Counted from the first letter of the stretch, positions 1 through 6,757 are shown. The stretch is DNA of 9,792 nucleotides from CAG-390 sp964384555 (GCA_964384555.1 CAYLLA010000052.1:1-9792); one strand, 5' to 3'. Notes: generated from the letters alone by a model not told the origin. Numbers and translations: made by a program.

Positions 1-24
1 ATTTAGCTGAGTGTTGAGGACTTT

Positions 25-70
25 GGGGTGTAGGTATCATCAAGTTACATATGTGATGATCAGCGACCCC
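25..70. other. Two-part imperfect stem-loop in gene-free DNA
   Basis: Outer arms GGGGT (25-29) and ACCCC (66-70) and inner arms ATCATCA (36-42) and TGATGAT (54-60) can pair around an internal loop of 6 and 5 bases, with an 11-base terminal loop. All forward frames close within the first 17 bases, so no gene enters from the left on the plus strand, and no T-run follows that would make this a terminator. It could be a small structured RNA, a protein-binding inverted repeat or a repeat remnant. I recognise no known RNA family. Confidence 0.4.
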
Positions 71-129
71 ACCCTCGGGTACGGAATCTTTATCGAGAAT
101 ATGCTTGCGGCAAATAAATGAGCGCGACC

Positions 130-212
130 GGGGATCCCCCTCGTGGCACTTGCCACGGAGCACGCGGAAGCCGATACGGCTCCCGCAAAAGCCGAAAGAT
201 CGCATTTTTCGG
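130..212. other. Cluster of short palindromes, no gene
   Basis: Four inverted repeats follow each other: GGGGATCCCC (130-139); CGTGGCA/TGCCACG (142-148 and 151-157); a near-perfect 10-bp arm pair at 164-173 and 177-186 with one mismatch around an ATA loop; and CCGAAA/TTTCGG (192-197 and 207-212). A T-run at 225-230 lies 12 bases past the last stem, too far for a normal intrinsic terminator. Together with the stem-loop at 25-70 this fills the start of the window. The pattern suggests an intergenic repeat, but only one copy is visible here. Confidence 0.35.
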
Positions 213-306
213 TGATCATGGCCGTTTTTTATGAAGATCTATGATGAATCGCTTTTTGCAGTCATCCTTGAGCCGCAGATCGGCCGTATCGCCGCGCAAT
301 TTTTGC

Positions 307-335
307 TTGACTTTTCCCCACACGTGTGTTATAAT
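307..335 (+). promoter_or_regulatory. Sigma-A promoter of the lipoprotein gene
   Basis: TTGACT (307-312) and TATAAT (330-335) are separated by exactly 17 bp, and a TG one base upstream of the -10 box makes it an extended -10 promoter. Transcription should start near 342. A perfect 10-bp palindrome, CACACGTGTG, fills 319-328 inside the spacer and is a possible repressor site. The transcript would run directly into the hairpin at 347-373. Confidence 0.75.
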
Positions 336-346
336 AATTCGGATGG

Positions 347-386
347 CAGCTCGCGGGCGTATCCCGCGGGCTGTTTTAATTTTTTT
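347..386 (+). terminator. Terminator-like hairpin in the lipoprotein leader
   Basis: Arms at 347-357 and 363-373 form an 11-bp GC-rich stem with one T-G wobble and a five-base loop. A T-rich tract, TTTTAATTTTTTT (374-386), follows at once. This is the form of an intrinsic terminator, but it starts only about five bases after the predicted transcription start and lies before the lipoprotein start codon. It may act as an attenuator, yield a very short RNA, or end readthrough from upstream. A smaller hairpin, GCCGC/GCGGC (389-401), lies between it and the ribosome site AGGAG (406-410). Confidence 0.6.
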
Positions 387-415
387 ATGCCGCTCTGCGG
401 CGGATAGGAGAAACC

Positions 416-2110
416 ATGAAAAAAATAATATCGCTGATGTTGGCGATACTGCTGATCGCGGCGGCTCTCGTGGCCTGCGATGAGGCAAAGGAGCCGTCCG
501 ACTCCTCGGCGGAGACCACAAACGCCCCCGCGGTCATCGATGATACCACCGATGCCCCCCAAACGAGCGATGAGCCGAGCGAGAGTACATCCCCCGATAC
601 AGTAATACCCGAAACGACAGAGCCTGTCACCGAGCCTGTAACAGAACCGATCACAGAACCGGTCACAGAGCCTGTTACCGAGCCTGAGACCACCGCGCCC
701 GAGACCGAGCCGCCGCACGTACACAGCTACGGCGAGTGGGAGGTGACCCGGGCTGTCACCTGCACCGAATTCGGCGAGCGCGTGCGCCGTTGCAGCTGCG
801 GCGAGACCCTGCGCGAGGATATCCTCCCCGAGGGACACAAATATGTTGACGGCATCTGCTCCGTTTGCGGCGAGAACGATGGCAGCGTGCCCACACTGCG
901 CCTGCTTGAGGACCTTGAGTTTGACAACGTGCTGTATTCCACCCCCAATATGATCGTTTTCAGCAAGGACGACCTGTATTACATCGCAAACCGCAGCGGT
1001 GAGGTCGTCTCGCGCGGTTACGACGGCGCCAAGTGCGTGTCGCAGGATGAGTATGTCGTTATGTACGAGACCCTCATGGTGAGCGTGAACGATATCGATG
1101 ACGAAGAATTCGTTGGCCTTCATGAGACCATCACACTGCTTGCCTGCTACGTGCTTGACAATAACGGTCGGGAGCTGTTTTCCACCAGATACACCTCCAC
1201 GGTGCGGGACATGGGCACCTCCACCTATGAGGGCGAATACATAGCCTCCTGCAGCGAGGGGCGCATCATCACCTACACACCCGATACATATCATTTTCCC
1301 GCCGCTTTCAGCCCCCTGACGGTAAATATATACGATATGAGCGGCACAAAGCTTGCTACCTTTGATAATGTGGTATCCGTCGGCACGCTGATAGATGGCG
1401 AGCTTTTGATGCTTACTACCGGCTCGGGCGACACCAATATGATGATCACAAACTCAAACGGCCGTGTCATGCGCACGGGCACGCTTGGTTATCTCTACTT
1501 TTTCCCAAACAACTACTGGACCACCAACGGATTTATAGGCGGCTACGCCATGGTCACCGATGATACGGAGTTCAATAATTCATATATTACCACGCTGATA
1601 GACGAAAGCCTTAAATTCACAATGACCATACGCTCCGAATATCTTTATGCCCCCACACACCACGGCCCGTATGTAGCATCAAGGATAGTGGAAAACGGCG
1701 TTGTGTCCGATAAATACTATCTTGTTGACCTTGTGCGTTGCGAGACCGATGGCGATGGGTATTGCATCCCCACCATCGATGCGGCAAAGTCAAAGGAGGG
1801 CTTTGACTCTATCAACATCGAGAGCTACTTCAACCAAAAAAGCTCCTACGCGCTCGTCTCGCGCGACGGCAAATGGGGATTTATGTCCCTCAAGGACGGC
1901 AGCGTGCATATGTTTGACGATGCGGGTTACTTCTTTGGGGATCTCGCCATAGTGATCAAGGACGGCGCGGCGTATATCGTAAACGAGGATCTGGAGCAGA
2001 TCTCCGAGCCCATCGAGGGCGCCACAGGCGTTTCCACACTTGGCTACGGCGTCTATCGCATCACCAAGGACGGCAGAAAATATATCGCTGTGTATGATCA
2101 AAACAGTTAA
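416..2110 (+). CDS. Secreted lipoprotein with TEPV repeats, Cys-rich module and WG-like C-terminal domain
   Basis: The 564-residue product begins with a lipoprotein signal peptide: MKK, a hydrophobic stretch, then LVAC with the lipidated cysteine at 21. It should be anchored to the outer face of the membrane. Residues 22-100 are an acidic Thr/Pro/Glu/Asp/Ser linker containing TEPV tandem repeats (68-90). Residues 101-155 form a His/Cys module (HxH at 101-103, Cys 116, CxC 126-128, His 141, CxxC 148-151) like one I recall from many Clostridia surface proteins. The rest is beta-rich; segments such as GKWGFMSLKDG near the C-terminus resemble WG-type repeats. AGGAG lies five bases before the ATG. 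The gene has its own promoter and leader hairpin and is followed by a stem-loop, so it appears monocistronic. Its function and any ligand are unknown; no catalytic motif is visible. Confidence 0.85.
   Translation: MKKIISLMLAILLIAAALVACDEAKEPSDSSAETTNAPAVIDDTTDAPQTSDEPSESTSPDTVIPETTEPVTEPVTEPITEPVTEPVTEPETTAPETEPPHVHSYGEWEVTRAVTCTEFGERVRRCSCGETLREDILPEGHKYVDGICSVCGENDGSVPTLRLLEDLEFDNVLYSTPNMIVFSKDDLYYIANRSGEVVSRGYDGAKCVSQDEYVVMYETLMVSVNDIDDEEFVGLHETITLLACYVLDNNGRELFSTRYTSTVRDMGTSTYEGEYIASCSEGRIITYTPDTYHFPAAFSPLTVNIYDMSGTKLATFDNVVSVGTLIDGELLMLTTGSGDTNMMITNSNGRVMRTGTLGYLYFFPNNYWTTNGFIGGYAMVTDDTEFNNSYITTLIDESLKFTMTIRSEYLYAPTHHGPYVASRIVENGVVSDKYYLVDLVRCETDGDGYCIPTIDAAKSKEGFDSINIESYFNQKSSYALVSRDGKWGFMSLKDGSVHMFDDAGYFFGDLAIVIKDGAAYIVNEDLEQISEPIEGATGVSTLGYGVYRITKDGRKYIAVYDQNS
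617..685 (+). repeat. 12-bp tandem repeat encoding TEPV
   Basis: About 5.75 copies of a 12-bp unit encode Thr-Glu-Pro-Val/Ile in the lipoprotein stalk. Copies differ mainly at third codon positions (aca or acc, gag or gaa, cct or ccg), so the array is not freshly expanded. The period is a multiple of three, so copy-number change would alter stalk length without shifting the frame. Confidence 0.85.
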
Positions 2111-2123
2111 ATAAAGCATTTTC

Positions 2124-2153
2124 GGGTCGCCGCGAGAGAGCTCGCGGTGACCC
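2124..2153 (+). terminator. Probable terminator of the lipoprotein gene
   Basis: Arms 2124-2136 and 2141-2153 pair over 13 bp with one G-T wobble around an AGAG loop, beginning 13 bases after the stop codon. The downstream tract (tgttgtgtta) is only moderately T-rich, so termination may be incomplete. Position and stem strength support the call. Confidence 0.55.
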
Positions 2154-2237
2154 TGTTGTGTTAGGAAGAGATCCGCTACGCGAATTTCAAATTAATGTAT
2201 TCCTGTCGCCGAAACGACGGATATCGCGGTTGTTTAC

Positions 2238-2259
2238 GGCTGTAGGCTCACCTACAGCC
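2238..2259. other. Perfect 9-bp hairpin between lipoprotein gene and repeats
   Basis: GGCTGTAGG (2238-2246) and CCTACAGCC (2251-2259) pair perfectly around CTCA. It is followed by atttaaag, not a T-run. It may be a second weak terminator or a boundary of the repeat region that begins about 30 bases later. No gene is visible between 2111 and 2683. Confidence 0.45.
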
Positions 2260-2287
2260 ATTTAAAGACATGATTTTACAGGTGATA

Positions 2288-2612
2288 ATGTTCCGCACCC
2301 AACTGAATTGACAAAGAAAGATACGGATCTGATCTTCTCCGCCATCGGGGTGTGAAGTTCAGATAACGCAATAGCGCCACCCGAGATCTGAAAAACTGAA
2401 TGTTCCGATCCCAACTGAATTGACAATGAAAGTTACGGATCTGATCTTCTCTGCCATCGGGGTGTGAAGCTCGGGCTCGCGTTCGCTCACCCGAGATCTG
2501 AAAAACTGAATGTTCCGCACCCAACTGAATTGACAAGGAAAGATACGGATCCGATCTTCTCCGCCATCGGGGTGTGAAGCTCGGGCTCGCATTCGCTCAC
2601 CCGAGCACCAAA
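2288..2612. repeat. Three tandem copies of a 110-112 bp repeat
   Basis: Units start at 2288, 2400 and 2510, each with ATGTTCCG followed by a conserved block carrying CCCAACTGAATTGACA, then GATCTTCTC and CCATCGGGGTGTGAAG, and ending in a hairpin segment. Copies 2 and 3 carry CTCGGG/CCCGAG arms (2470-2475 with 2490-2495; 2580-2585 with 2600-2605). Copy 1 lacks the left CTCGGG and instead has TTCAGAT (2358-2364), which pairs with ATCTGAA (2386-2392). The third copy loses similarity after about 2605-2612, just before the transketolase promoter. Each unit contains TTGACA (2308, 2420, 2530) but no -10 box at a suitable distance. The period is not a multiple of three, which argues against coding. 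Confidence 0.85.
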
Positions 2613-2617
2613 AAGCC

Positions 2618-2646
2618 TTGACAAAGCGGGGGTTTTGTATTATAAT
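2618..2646 (+). promoter_or_regulatory. Consensus sigma-A promoter for the transketolase genes
   Basis: TTGACA (2618-2623) and TATAAT (2641-2646) are both perfect and spaced by 17 bp. Transcription should begin near 2653, giving a leader of about 30 bases before the ATG at 2684. The -35 box starts 12 bases after the hairpin of the third tandem repeat. Such a strong promoter predicts high constitutive expression unless the repeats bind a regulator. Confidence 0.85.
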
Positions 2647-2683
2647 TATGTTGAATAAAATTGCCCCATTACGGAGGATCAAA

Positions 2684-3517
2684 ATGGAAAAGACAAAGCT
2701 TTCAGAGCTTAAACAGCATGCGGCGAACGTGCGTCTCGGCGTGCTCGCCTCAACGCACGCGGCGGCTTCCGGCCATCCGGGCGGATCGCTCTCGGTCGCG
2801 GATATTCTTACATATCTTTATTTTGAAGAGATGAACATCGATCCCGGCAACCCTCATGCCGCGGGTCGTGACAGACTGGTGCTTTCAAAGGGTCACACCG
2901 CCCCCGCGCTCTACTCGGTGCTTGCCGAGCGCGGCTACTTCCCCGCCGAGGATCTTATCACCCTGCGCCGTGTGGATTCCTATCTCCAGGGTCACCCGGA
3001 TATGAAGGGCACCCCCGGCGTTGACATGACCACAGGCTCGCTGGGTCTTGGCGTTTCCGCCGCCTGCGGCATGGCGCTTGCCGCAAAGCTTGATAAAAAC
3101 AACAGCCGTACCTATGCCATCGTCGGCGACGGCGAGAGCGAAGAGGGTCAGGTCTGGGAGGCCGCCATGTTTGCCGCTCACTACAAGCTTGATAACCTTT
3201 GCTTTGTGCTTGACCTTAACGGACTGCAGATAGACGGCCGCATCAGCGAGGTCATGGATCCCACTCCGCACGATAAAAAGTTTGAGGCGTTCGGCTTTAA
3301 CGTAGTCGAGGCCGATGCGCATGATTTTGAATCGCTTGAGGCCGCATTCCGCGCCGCACGCGAGTGCCATGGCAAGCCCACGGCCATCATTGCCCACTCG
3401 GTAAAGGGCAAGGGCGTCTCCTTTATGGAGGATCAGGTCGGATGGCACGGCAAAGCGCCGAGCGATGCCGAATACGAAGCGGCCAAGGCTGAGATCCTTG
3501 CCGCCGCACAGCAATAA
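2684..3517 (+). CDS. Transketolase, N-terminal (TPP-binding) subunit
   Basis: This 277-residue protein is the thiamine diphosphate-binding half of transketolase, which transfers two-carbon ketol units between sugar phosphates in the non-oxidative pentose phosphate pathway in the cytoplasm. Visible family signatures are SGHPGGSLS (29-37), LSKGH (67-71), and the TPP/metal motif beginning GDGESEEGQ at 148 and closing at DLN (177-179). Its length fits the split form common in Firmicutes and archaea; a full-length enzyme is about 650 residues. GGAGG (2673-2677), six bases upstream, decides the ATG at 2684. A longer in-frame TTG start at 2618 is the -35 box itself and would not be in the mRNA. The partner subunit follows after 15 bases, so the two are co-transcribed. 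A related TPP enzyme acting on another ketose is possible. Confidence 0.93.
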   Translation: MEKTKLSELKQHAANVRLGVLASTHAAASGHPGGSLSVADILTYLYFEEMNIDPGNPHAAGRDRLVLSKGHTAPALYSVLAERGYFPAEDLITLRRVDSYLQGHPDMKGTPGVDMTTGSLGLGVSAACGMALAAKLDKNNSRTYAIVGDGESEEGQVWEAAMFAAHYKLDNLCFVLDLNGLQIDGRISEVMDPTPHDKKFEAFGFNVVEADAHDFESLEAAFRAARECHGKPTAIIAHSVKGKGVSFMEDQVGWHGKAPSDAEYEAAKAEILAAAQQ

Positions 3518-3532
3518 GTTGGAGGCACAAAA

Positions 3533-4501
3533 ATGGCTGAATTGATCAAAATGACCGAAAAGACCGAAAAGATCGCCACCCGCGAGGCCTACGGCAACGC
3601 GCTTGCCGAATTTGGCGATAAATATGATTTTGTAGTTCTTGATGCCGACCTTGCCGCCGCCACCAAGACCGGTGTGTTTAAAAAGAAATTCCCGGATCGC
3701 TTTTTTGACTGCGGTATTGCCGAGGGCAATATGATGACGGTTGCCGCCGGCCTTGCCGCCGCGGGCAAGATCCCGTTTGCATCCACCTTTGCAATGTTTG
3801 CCGCAGGCCGCGCCTTTGAGCAGATCAGAAACTCAATAGCCTATCCCCACCTTAACGTAAAGATAGGCGCAACGCACGCCGGCATCACCGTTGGTGAGGA
3901 CGGCGCCACCCACCAGTGCCTTGAGGATATCGGCACCATGCGTACCATCCCCGGCATGGCTATAGTCAACCCCGCCGATGCCACCGAGGCTCGCGCCGCC
4001 GTTGAATGGGCCATAAATTACGAGGGCCCTGTCTATCTCCGCTTTGGCAGACTGGCCGTCCCCGTGCTGTTTGACAGCGAGAGCTACAAGTTTGAGTTTG
4101 GCAAAAATCTTATGCTGCGTGACGGCCGCGATGTGACCATCATGGCAACCGGCATCATGGTAGATATGGCACTTGAGGCCGCCCGCTTGCTGGAGGGCGA
4201 GGGCATTTCCGCACGCGTTGTCAACGTGCACACCATAAAGCCGCTGGATAAGGAGAATATTGCCGAGAACCTGGCCGCTACCGGCGCTATCGTTACCGCC
4301 GAGGAGCATAATGTAATCGGTGGACTCGGCTCTGCCGTCAGCGAGGCGGTGGGCGAGCTGGGCGGTGCACCCGTGCTCCGCGTGGGAGTTGAGGATCGCT
4401 TCGGTCGCTCCGGCAAGGTCCCTGCCCTGCTTGAGATGTACGGCCTCACCCCGCAAAATATTGCCGAAAAGGCACGCGCTGCAGTAGCGCTTAAGAAATA
4501 A
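3533..4501 (+). CDS. Transketolase, C-terminal subunit
   Basis: This 322-residue protein carries the pyrimidine-binding and C-terminal transketolase domains and should pair with the product of the preceding gene to form the active enzyme. The conserved catalytic glutamate is in CGIAEGNMM (Glu64), which in the family activates the TPP aminopyrimidine ring. STFAMFAAGRAFEQIR (84-99) and GITVGEDGATHQ (117-128) are typical, with His127 in the conserved substrate-side position. The C-terminal domain starts near residue 190 and includes NVIGGLGSAV. GGAGG (3521-3525) lies seven bases before the ATG; Met7 is an alternative start with poorer support. A 14-bp stem-loop 11 bases after the stop marks a likely transcript boundary. 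Confidence 0.93.
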   Translation: MAELIKMTEKTEKIATREAYGNALAEFGDKYDFVVLDADLAAATKTGVFKKKFPDRFFDCGIAEGNMMTVAAGLAAAGKIPFASTFAMFAAGRAFEQIRNSIAYPHLNVKIGATHAGITVGEDGATHQCLEDIGTMRTIPGMAIVNPADATEARAAVEWAINYEGPVYLRFGRLAVPVLFDSESYKFEFGKNLMLRDGRDVTIMATGIMVDMALEAARLLEGEGISARVVNVHTIKPLDKENIAENLAATGAIVTAEEHNVIGGLGSAVSEAVGELGGAPVLRVGVEDRFGRSGKVPALLEMYGLTPQNIAEKARAAVALKK

Positions 4502-4512
4502 TCAAATATTAC

Positions 4513-4557
4513 GCCCCGGGTCGCTTTTGGGTAAAACCGCAAGCGATTCGGGGCTTT
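4513..4557 (+). terminator. Stem-loop between transketolase and GpsA-like genes
   Basis: Arms 4513-4526 and 4541-4554 form a 14-bp stem, including two adjacent G-T wobbles, around a 14-base loop that can form a further GGT/ACC pairing. Only three T residues follow, so it may terminate partially or act as a processing or stability element. No convincing promoter is visible between it and the gene at 4610, so that gene probably depends on readthrough. Confidence 0.5.
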
Positions 4558-4609
4558 GCGCTCCGTTGACCGCACCCTTGGCGGCACGCACGCAAAAAAG
4601 GAGGAAAAA

Positions 4610-5659
4610 ATGGCTGTTATAACTATAATCGGCGCCGGTATGATGGGCTCGGCGCTGGCCTTCCCCGCACGCGAGAACGGTCACGAGGTGCGGCTGGTCG
4701 GCACACCGCTTGATGACGAGGTGATACGCGCCGTCCGCCGCGACGGACGTCACCCCAAGCTCCCCAAAAGCTTCCCGCAGGGAGTTGTCGCCTACTTTAC
4801 GGCCGAGACCGAGCGCGCGCTTGAGGGCGCGGATCTGGTGATATGCGGCGTTTCAAGCTTTGGCGTTGAGTGGTTCGGGCGGGAGATACTCCCGATATTG
4901 CCGGATGGCATCCCGGTGCTCAGCGTAACAAAAGGACTTTGGGACGCACCGGACGGCAGGTTGCTTACATATCTTGATGTTTGGCAGCAGCTGCTGGATG
5001 AGTCGGGCAAGCAGCTAAGCCTTAACGCCATTGGCGGTCCGTGTACCAGCTACGAGCTGGTGCAGGGCGACCACACCGAGGTCGTATTTTGCGGTCGCGA
5101 TCCCGAGAAACTGCGCTATCTGCGCGGGCTGATGGCAACAGGGACTTATCACGTCGGCATCAGCACCGATGTTTGCGGCATTGAGAGCGCAGTCGCGCTT
5201 AAAAACGGCTACGCGCTGGCCGTTGCGCTGACGATAGGACTGAACCAGCGCAACTTTGGCATTGACAGCGAGCTGCATTTTAACTCGCAGGCGGCGGTGT
5301 TCGGTCAGGCGGTAAGCGAGATGGCTCTGCTTTTGCAGCACCAGGGCGCGGGGGATATCAAAAATCTCTGCGTTGGCGCGGGAGATCTGTATGTAACGGT
5401 CTACGGCGGGCGCACAAGGCAGATAGGCATACTGCTCGGCTGCGGGCTGGATATCGATGCCGCACGCGCCGAGCTGAGCGGGGTCACGCTTGAATCATTG
5501 GTCGTGGCGGAAAGGGTCGCCCGCGCCGTGCGCATCTGCGCCGCCCGCGGCGAGATAGATGCAAAAAAGCTCCCGCTTTTGATGCACGTGGACAATATAA
5601 TCACCAAAAAAGCCCCGGTCGATATCCCGTGGGACAGCTTTTGCCTTGGGGAGATGTGA
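4610..5659 (+). CDS. GpsA-like NAD(P)-dependent glycerol-3-phosphate dehydrogenase
   Basis: This 349-residue cytoplasmic protein has the GpsA fold: an N-terminal Rossmann motif GAGMMGSALA (near residue 8), SVTKG with Lys108, ALKNGYA with the expected catalytic lysine Lys198, and GAGDLYVT followed by TRQIGILLG. The family interconverts dihydroxyacetone phosphate and sn-glycerol 3-phosphate, usually for phospholipid synthesis. This copy differs from the classical pattern: GPS becomes GPC (143-145), RN becomes RQ (270-271), and about a dozen residues are inserted before NSQAAVFGQAV. Its substrate could therefore be another polyol or ketose phosphate. GGAGG (4600-4604), five bases upstream, sets the ATG; an in-frame start at 4556 would lie next to the hairpin. 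A perfect 7-bp inverted repeat (5649-5655 with 5659-5665) spans the stop codon. Confidence 0.8.
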   Translation: MAVITIIGAGMMGSALAFPARENGHEVRLVGTPLDDEVIRAVRRDGRHPKLPKSFPQGVVAYFTAETERALEGADLVICGVSSFGVEWFGREILPILPDGIPVLSVTKGLWDAPDGRLLTYLDVWQQLLDESGKQLSLNAIGGPCTSYELVQGDHTEVVFCGRDPEKLRYLRGLMATGTYHVGISTDVCGIESAVALKNGYALAVALTIGLNQRNFGIDSELHFNSQAAVFGQAVSEMALLLQHQGAGDIKNLCVGAGDLYVTVYGGRTRQIGILLGCGLDIDAARAELSGVTLESLVVAERVARAVRICAARGEIDAKKLPLLMHVDNIITKKAPVDIPWDSFCLGEM

Positions 5660-5732
5660 TCTCCCGCAAACGAGCCCCATGGACGTGTGATCCCAAAGTG
5701 CAATAAAAGTCCAAAAAAACGCTATTAATGTC

Positions 5733-5761
5733 TTGAAAATGCGCATTAATTGTCTTATAAT
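5733..5761 (+). promoter_or_regulatory. Sigma-A promoter for the isomerase-dehydrogenase unit
   Basis: TTGAAA (5733-5738) and TATAAT (5756-5761) are spaced by 17 bp. A second TATAAT (5761-5766) overlaps the first by one base. The surrounding DNA (5697-5770) is clearly more AT-rich than the flanking genes. Transcription should start around 5768. Confidence 0.75.
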
Positions 5762-5767
5762 ATAATT

Positions 5768-5902
5768 AAGCGGTATTAGAGGTGCCCGCCGGGAGCTGTG
5801 TTTCCGGGCGGCCTTGGATACCAATGACCACAAGACACTACCCAACCTAACAAAACCAATGAAAGGAAGCTTTCGTAAATGCGAAAGTCAGGGTCTTAAA
5901 AA
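5768..5902 (+). promoter_or_regulatory. Structured 5' leader with two hairpins and a mini-ORF
   Basis: The predicted leader is about 135 bases, long for a simple leader. A 6-bp stem (CCGGGA 5789-5794 with TTCCGG 5802-5807, one wobble) can extend past a 2x2 internal loop. A second perfect stem, CTTTCG/CGAAAG (5870-5875 and 5882-5887), encloses an ATG at 5879. That ATG is preceded by AGGAAG (5864-5869) and would encode the six-residue peptide MRKSGS, ending three bases before the start of the next gene. Whether this controls translation is unknown; I recognise no named riboswitch. Confidence 0.35.
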
Positions 5903-6718
5903 ATGTCACTTCCGGTTGCAATTCAAGTTTATTCCGTCCGTAACGAAGCGGCCGCCGATCTGCGCGGCACGCTGCAAAAGATCCGCGATATGGGCTACGA
6001 CGGCGTTGAGTTTGCCGGCCTTTACGGTCACAGCGCCGCGGATGTCAAGGCTATGTGCGCCGAGATCGGCCTCACACCCATCTCCGCCCACGTACCTTAC
6101 GTTGATATGCTCAAGGATCCCTGCGGAGTACTCTCCCAGTACGCCGAGGTCGGCTGCAAGTACGTGGCCGTGCCCTACCTCACCGAGATCCACCGCCCCG
6201 GCACTCCCAACTTTGAGTTTGTTGTGGAATTCATCTCCATCATCTCAAAGGCCGCCAAAAAGCTGGGCATTCAGATGCTCTACCACAACCACGATTTTGA
6301 ATTTTTAAAGATAGACGGCAAATACGCGCTGGACATTCTTTACGATACCGTGCCCGCCGACCTGCTTGCCACCGAGCTTGACACCTGCTGGGTGAACGTT
6401 GGAGGCGAGGATCCCGCCGCGTACATCAAAAAATACACCGGCCGCGCGCCTGTTGTTCACCTCAAGGACTTCTTTGGCGAGAAGAGCGACGATATGTACG
6501 AGCTCATCGGCATTGAGAACGCCGCGCCCCGCCGTCCCTCCGGCTTTGAGTTCCGCCCTCTCGGCGCGGGACTGCAAAACTTCCCCGCCATCATCAAGGC
6601 GGCAGAGGAAGCCGGCAGCGAGTGGCTCATAGTTGAGCAGGATAAAGAATCCATGGGTCTCAGCCCGATGGAGTGCGCCGCCAAGAGCCGCGAATATTTG
6701 AGATCTATCGGCGTTTGA
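5903..6718 (+). CDS. Sugar phosphate isomerase/epimerase family TIM-barrel protein
   Basis: This 271-residue cytoplasmic protein belongs to the AP endonuclease 2-like TIM-barrel superfamily that includes IolE-type dehydratases, xylose isomerase-like enzymes and 3-oxo-sugar isomerases. The usual divalent-metal positions can be matched to YHNHDFEF (127-134, Glu133), ELDTCWV (158-164, Asp160), HLKD (His186) and IVEQD (Glu245). PVAIQVYSVR at the start is a typical first strand. Length fits the family. The ATG at 5903 has only a weak AGGG nine bases upstream, which makes the mini-ORF in the leader relevant to its translation. It is followed 39 bases later by a Gfo/Idh/MocA gene, a common pairing in sugar and inositol catabolism. 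The exact substrate cannot be read from sequence. Confidence 0.88.
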   Translation: MSLPVAIQVYSVRNEAAADLRGTLQKIRDMGYDGVEFAGLYGHSAADVKAMCAEIGLTPISAHVPYVDMLKDPCGVLSQYAEVGCKYVAVPYLTEIHRPGTPNFEFVVEFISIISKAAKKLGIQMLYHNHDFEFLKIDGKYALDILYDTVPADLLATELDTCWVNVGGEDPAAYIKKYTGRAPVVHLKDFFGEKSDDMYELIGIENAAPRRPSGFEFRPLGAGLQNFPAIIKAAEEAGSEWLIVEQDKESMGLSPMECAAKSREYLRSIGV

Positions 6719-6757
6719 TCACGCGCCGCACATTATATTAAATTGGAGGATTTTACA

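Noticed and set aside
192..230. Intrinsic terminator made of the CCGAAA/TTTCGG stem and the T-run at 225-230
   Set aside because: The T-run begins 12 bases after the stem, too far for a standard terminator, and no gene is visible upstream.
329..1294. Long minus-strand reading frame opposite the lipoprotein gene
   Set aside because: Its peptide is low-complexity (Gly, Leu, Arg and Cys runs), and it mirrors a gene with signal peptide, promoter and ribosome site on the plus strand.
2308..2540. Extra promoters from the TTGACA in each tandem repeat
   Set aside because: No acceptable -10 box is found 15-19 bp downstream in any of the three copies.
2276..2682. Two overlapping minus-strand reading frames (2276-2536 and 2359-2682) with repeated peptide motifs
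   Set aside because: They arise from the 110-112 bp tandem repeats. Neither period is a multiple of three, so the repeated peptide falls in a different frame in each copy. One frame also covers the transketolase promoter.
2618..2683. Extended N-terminus of the transketolase N subunit from a TTG at 2618
   Set aside because: The TTG is part of a perfect -35 box, the extension spans the promoter, and a strong ribosome site precedes the ATG at 2684.
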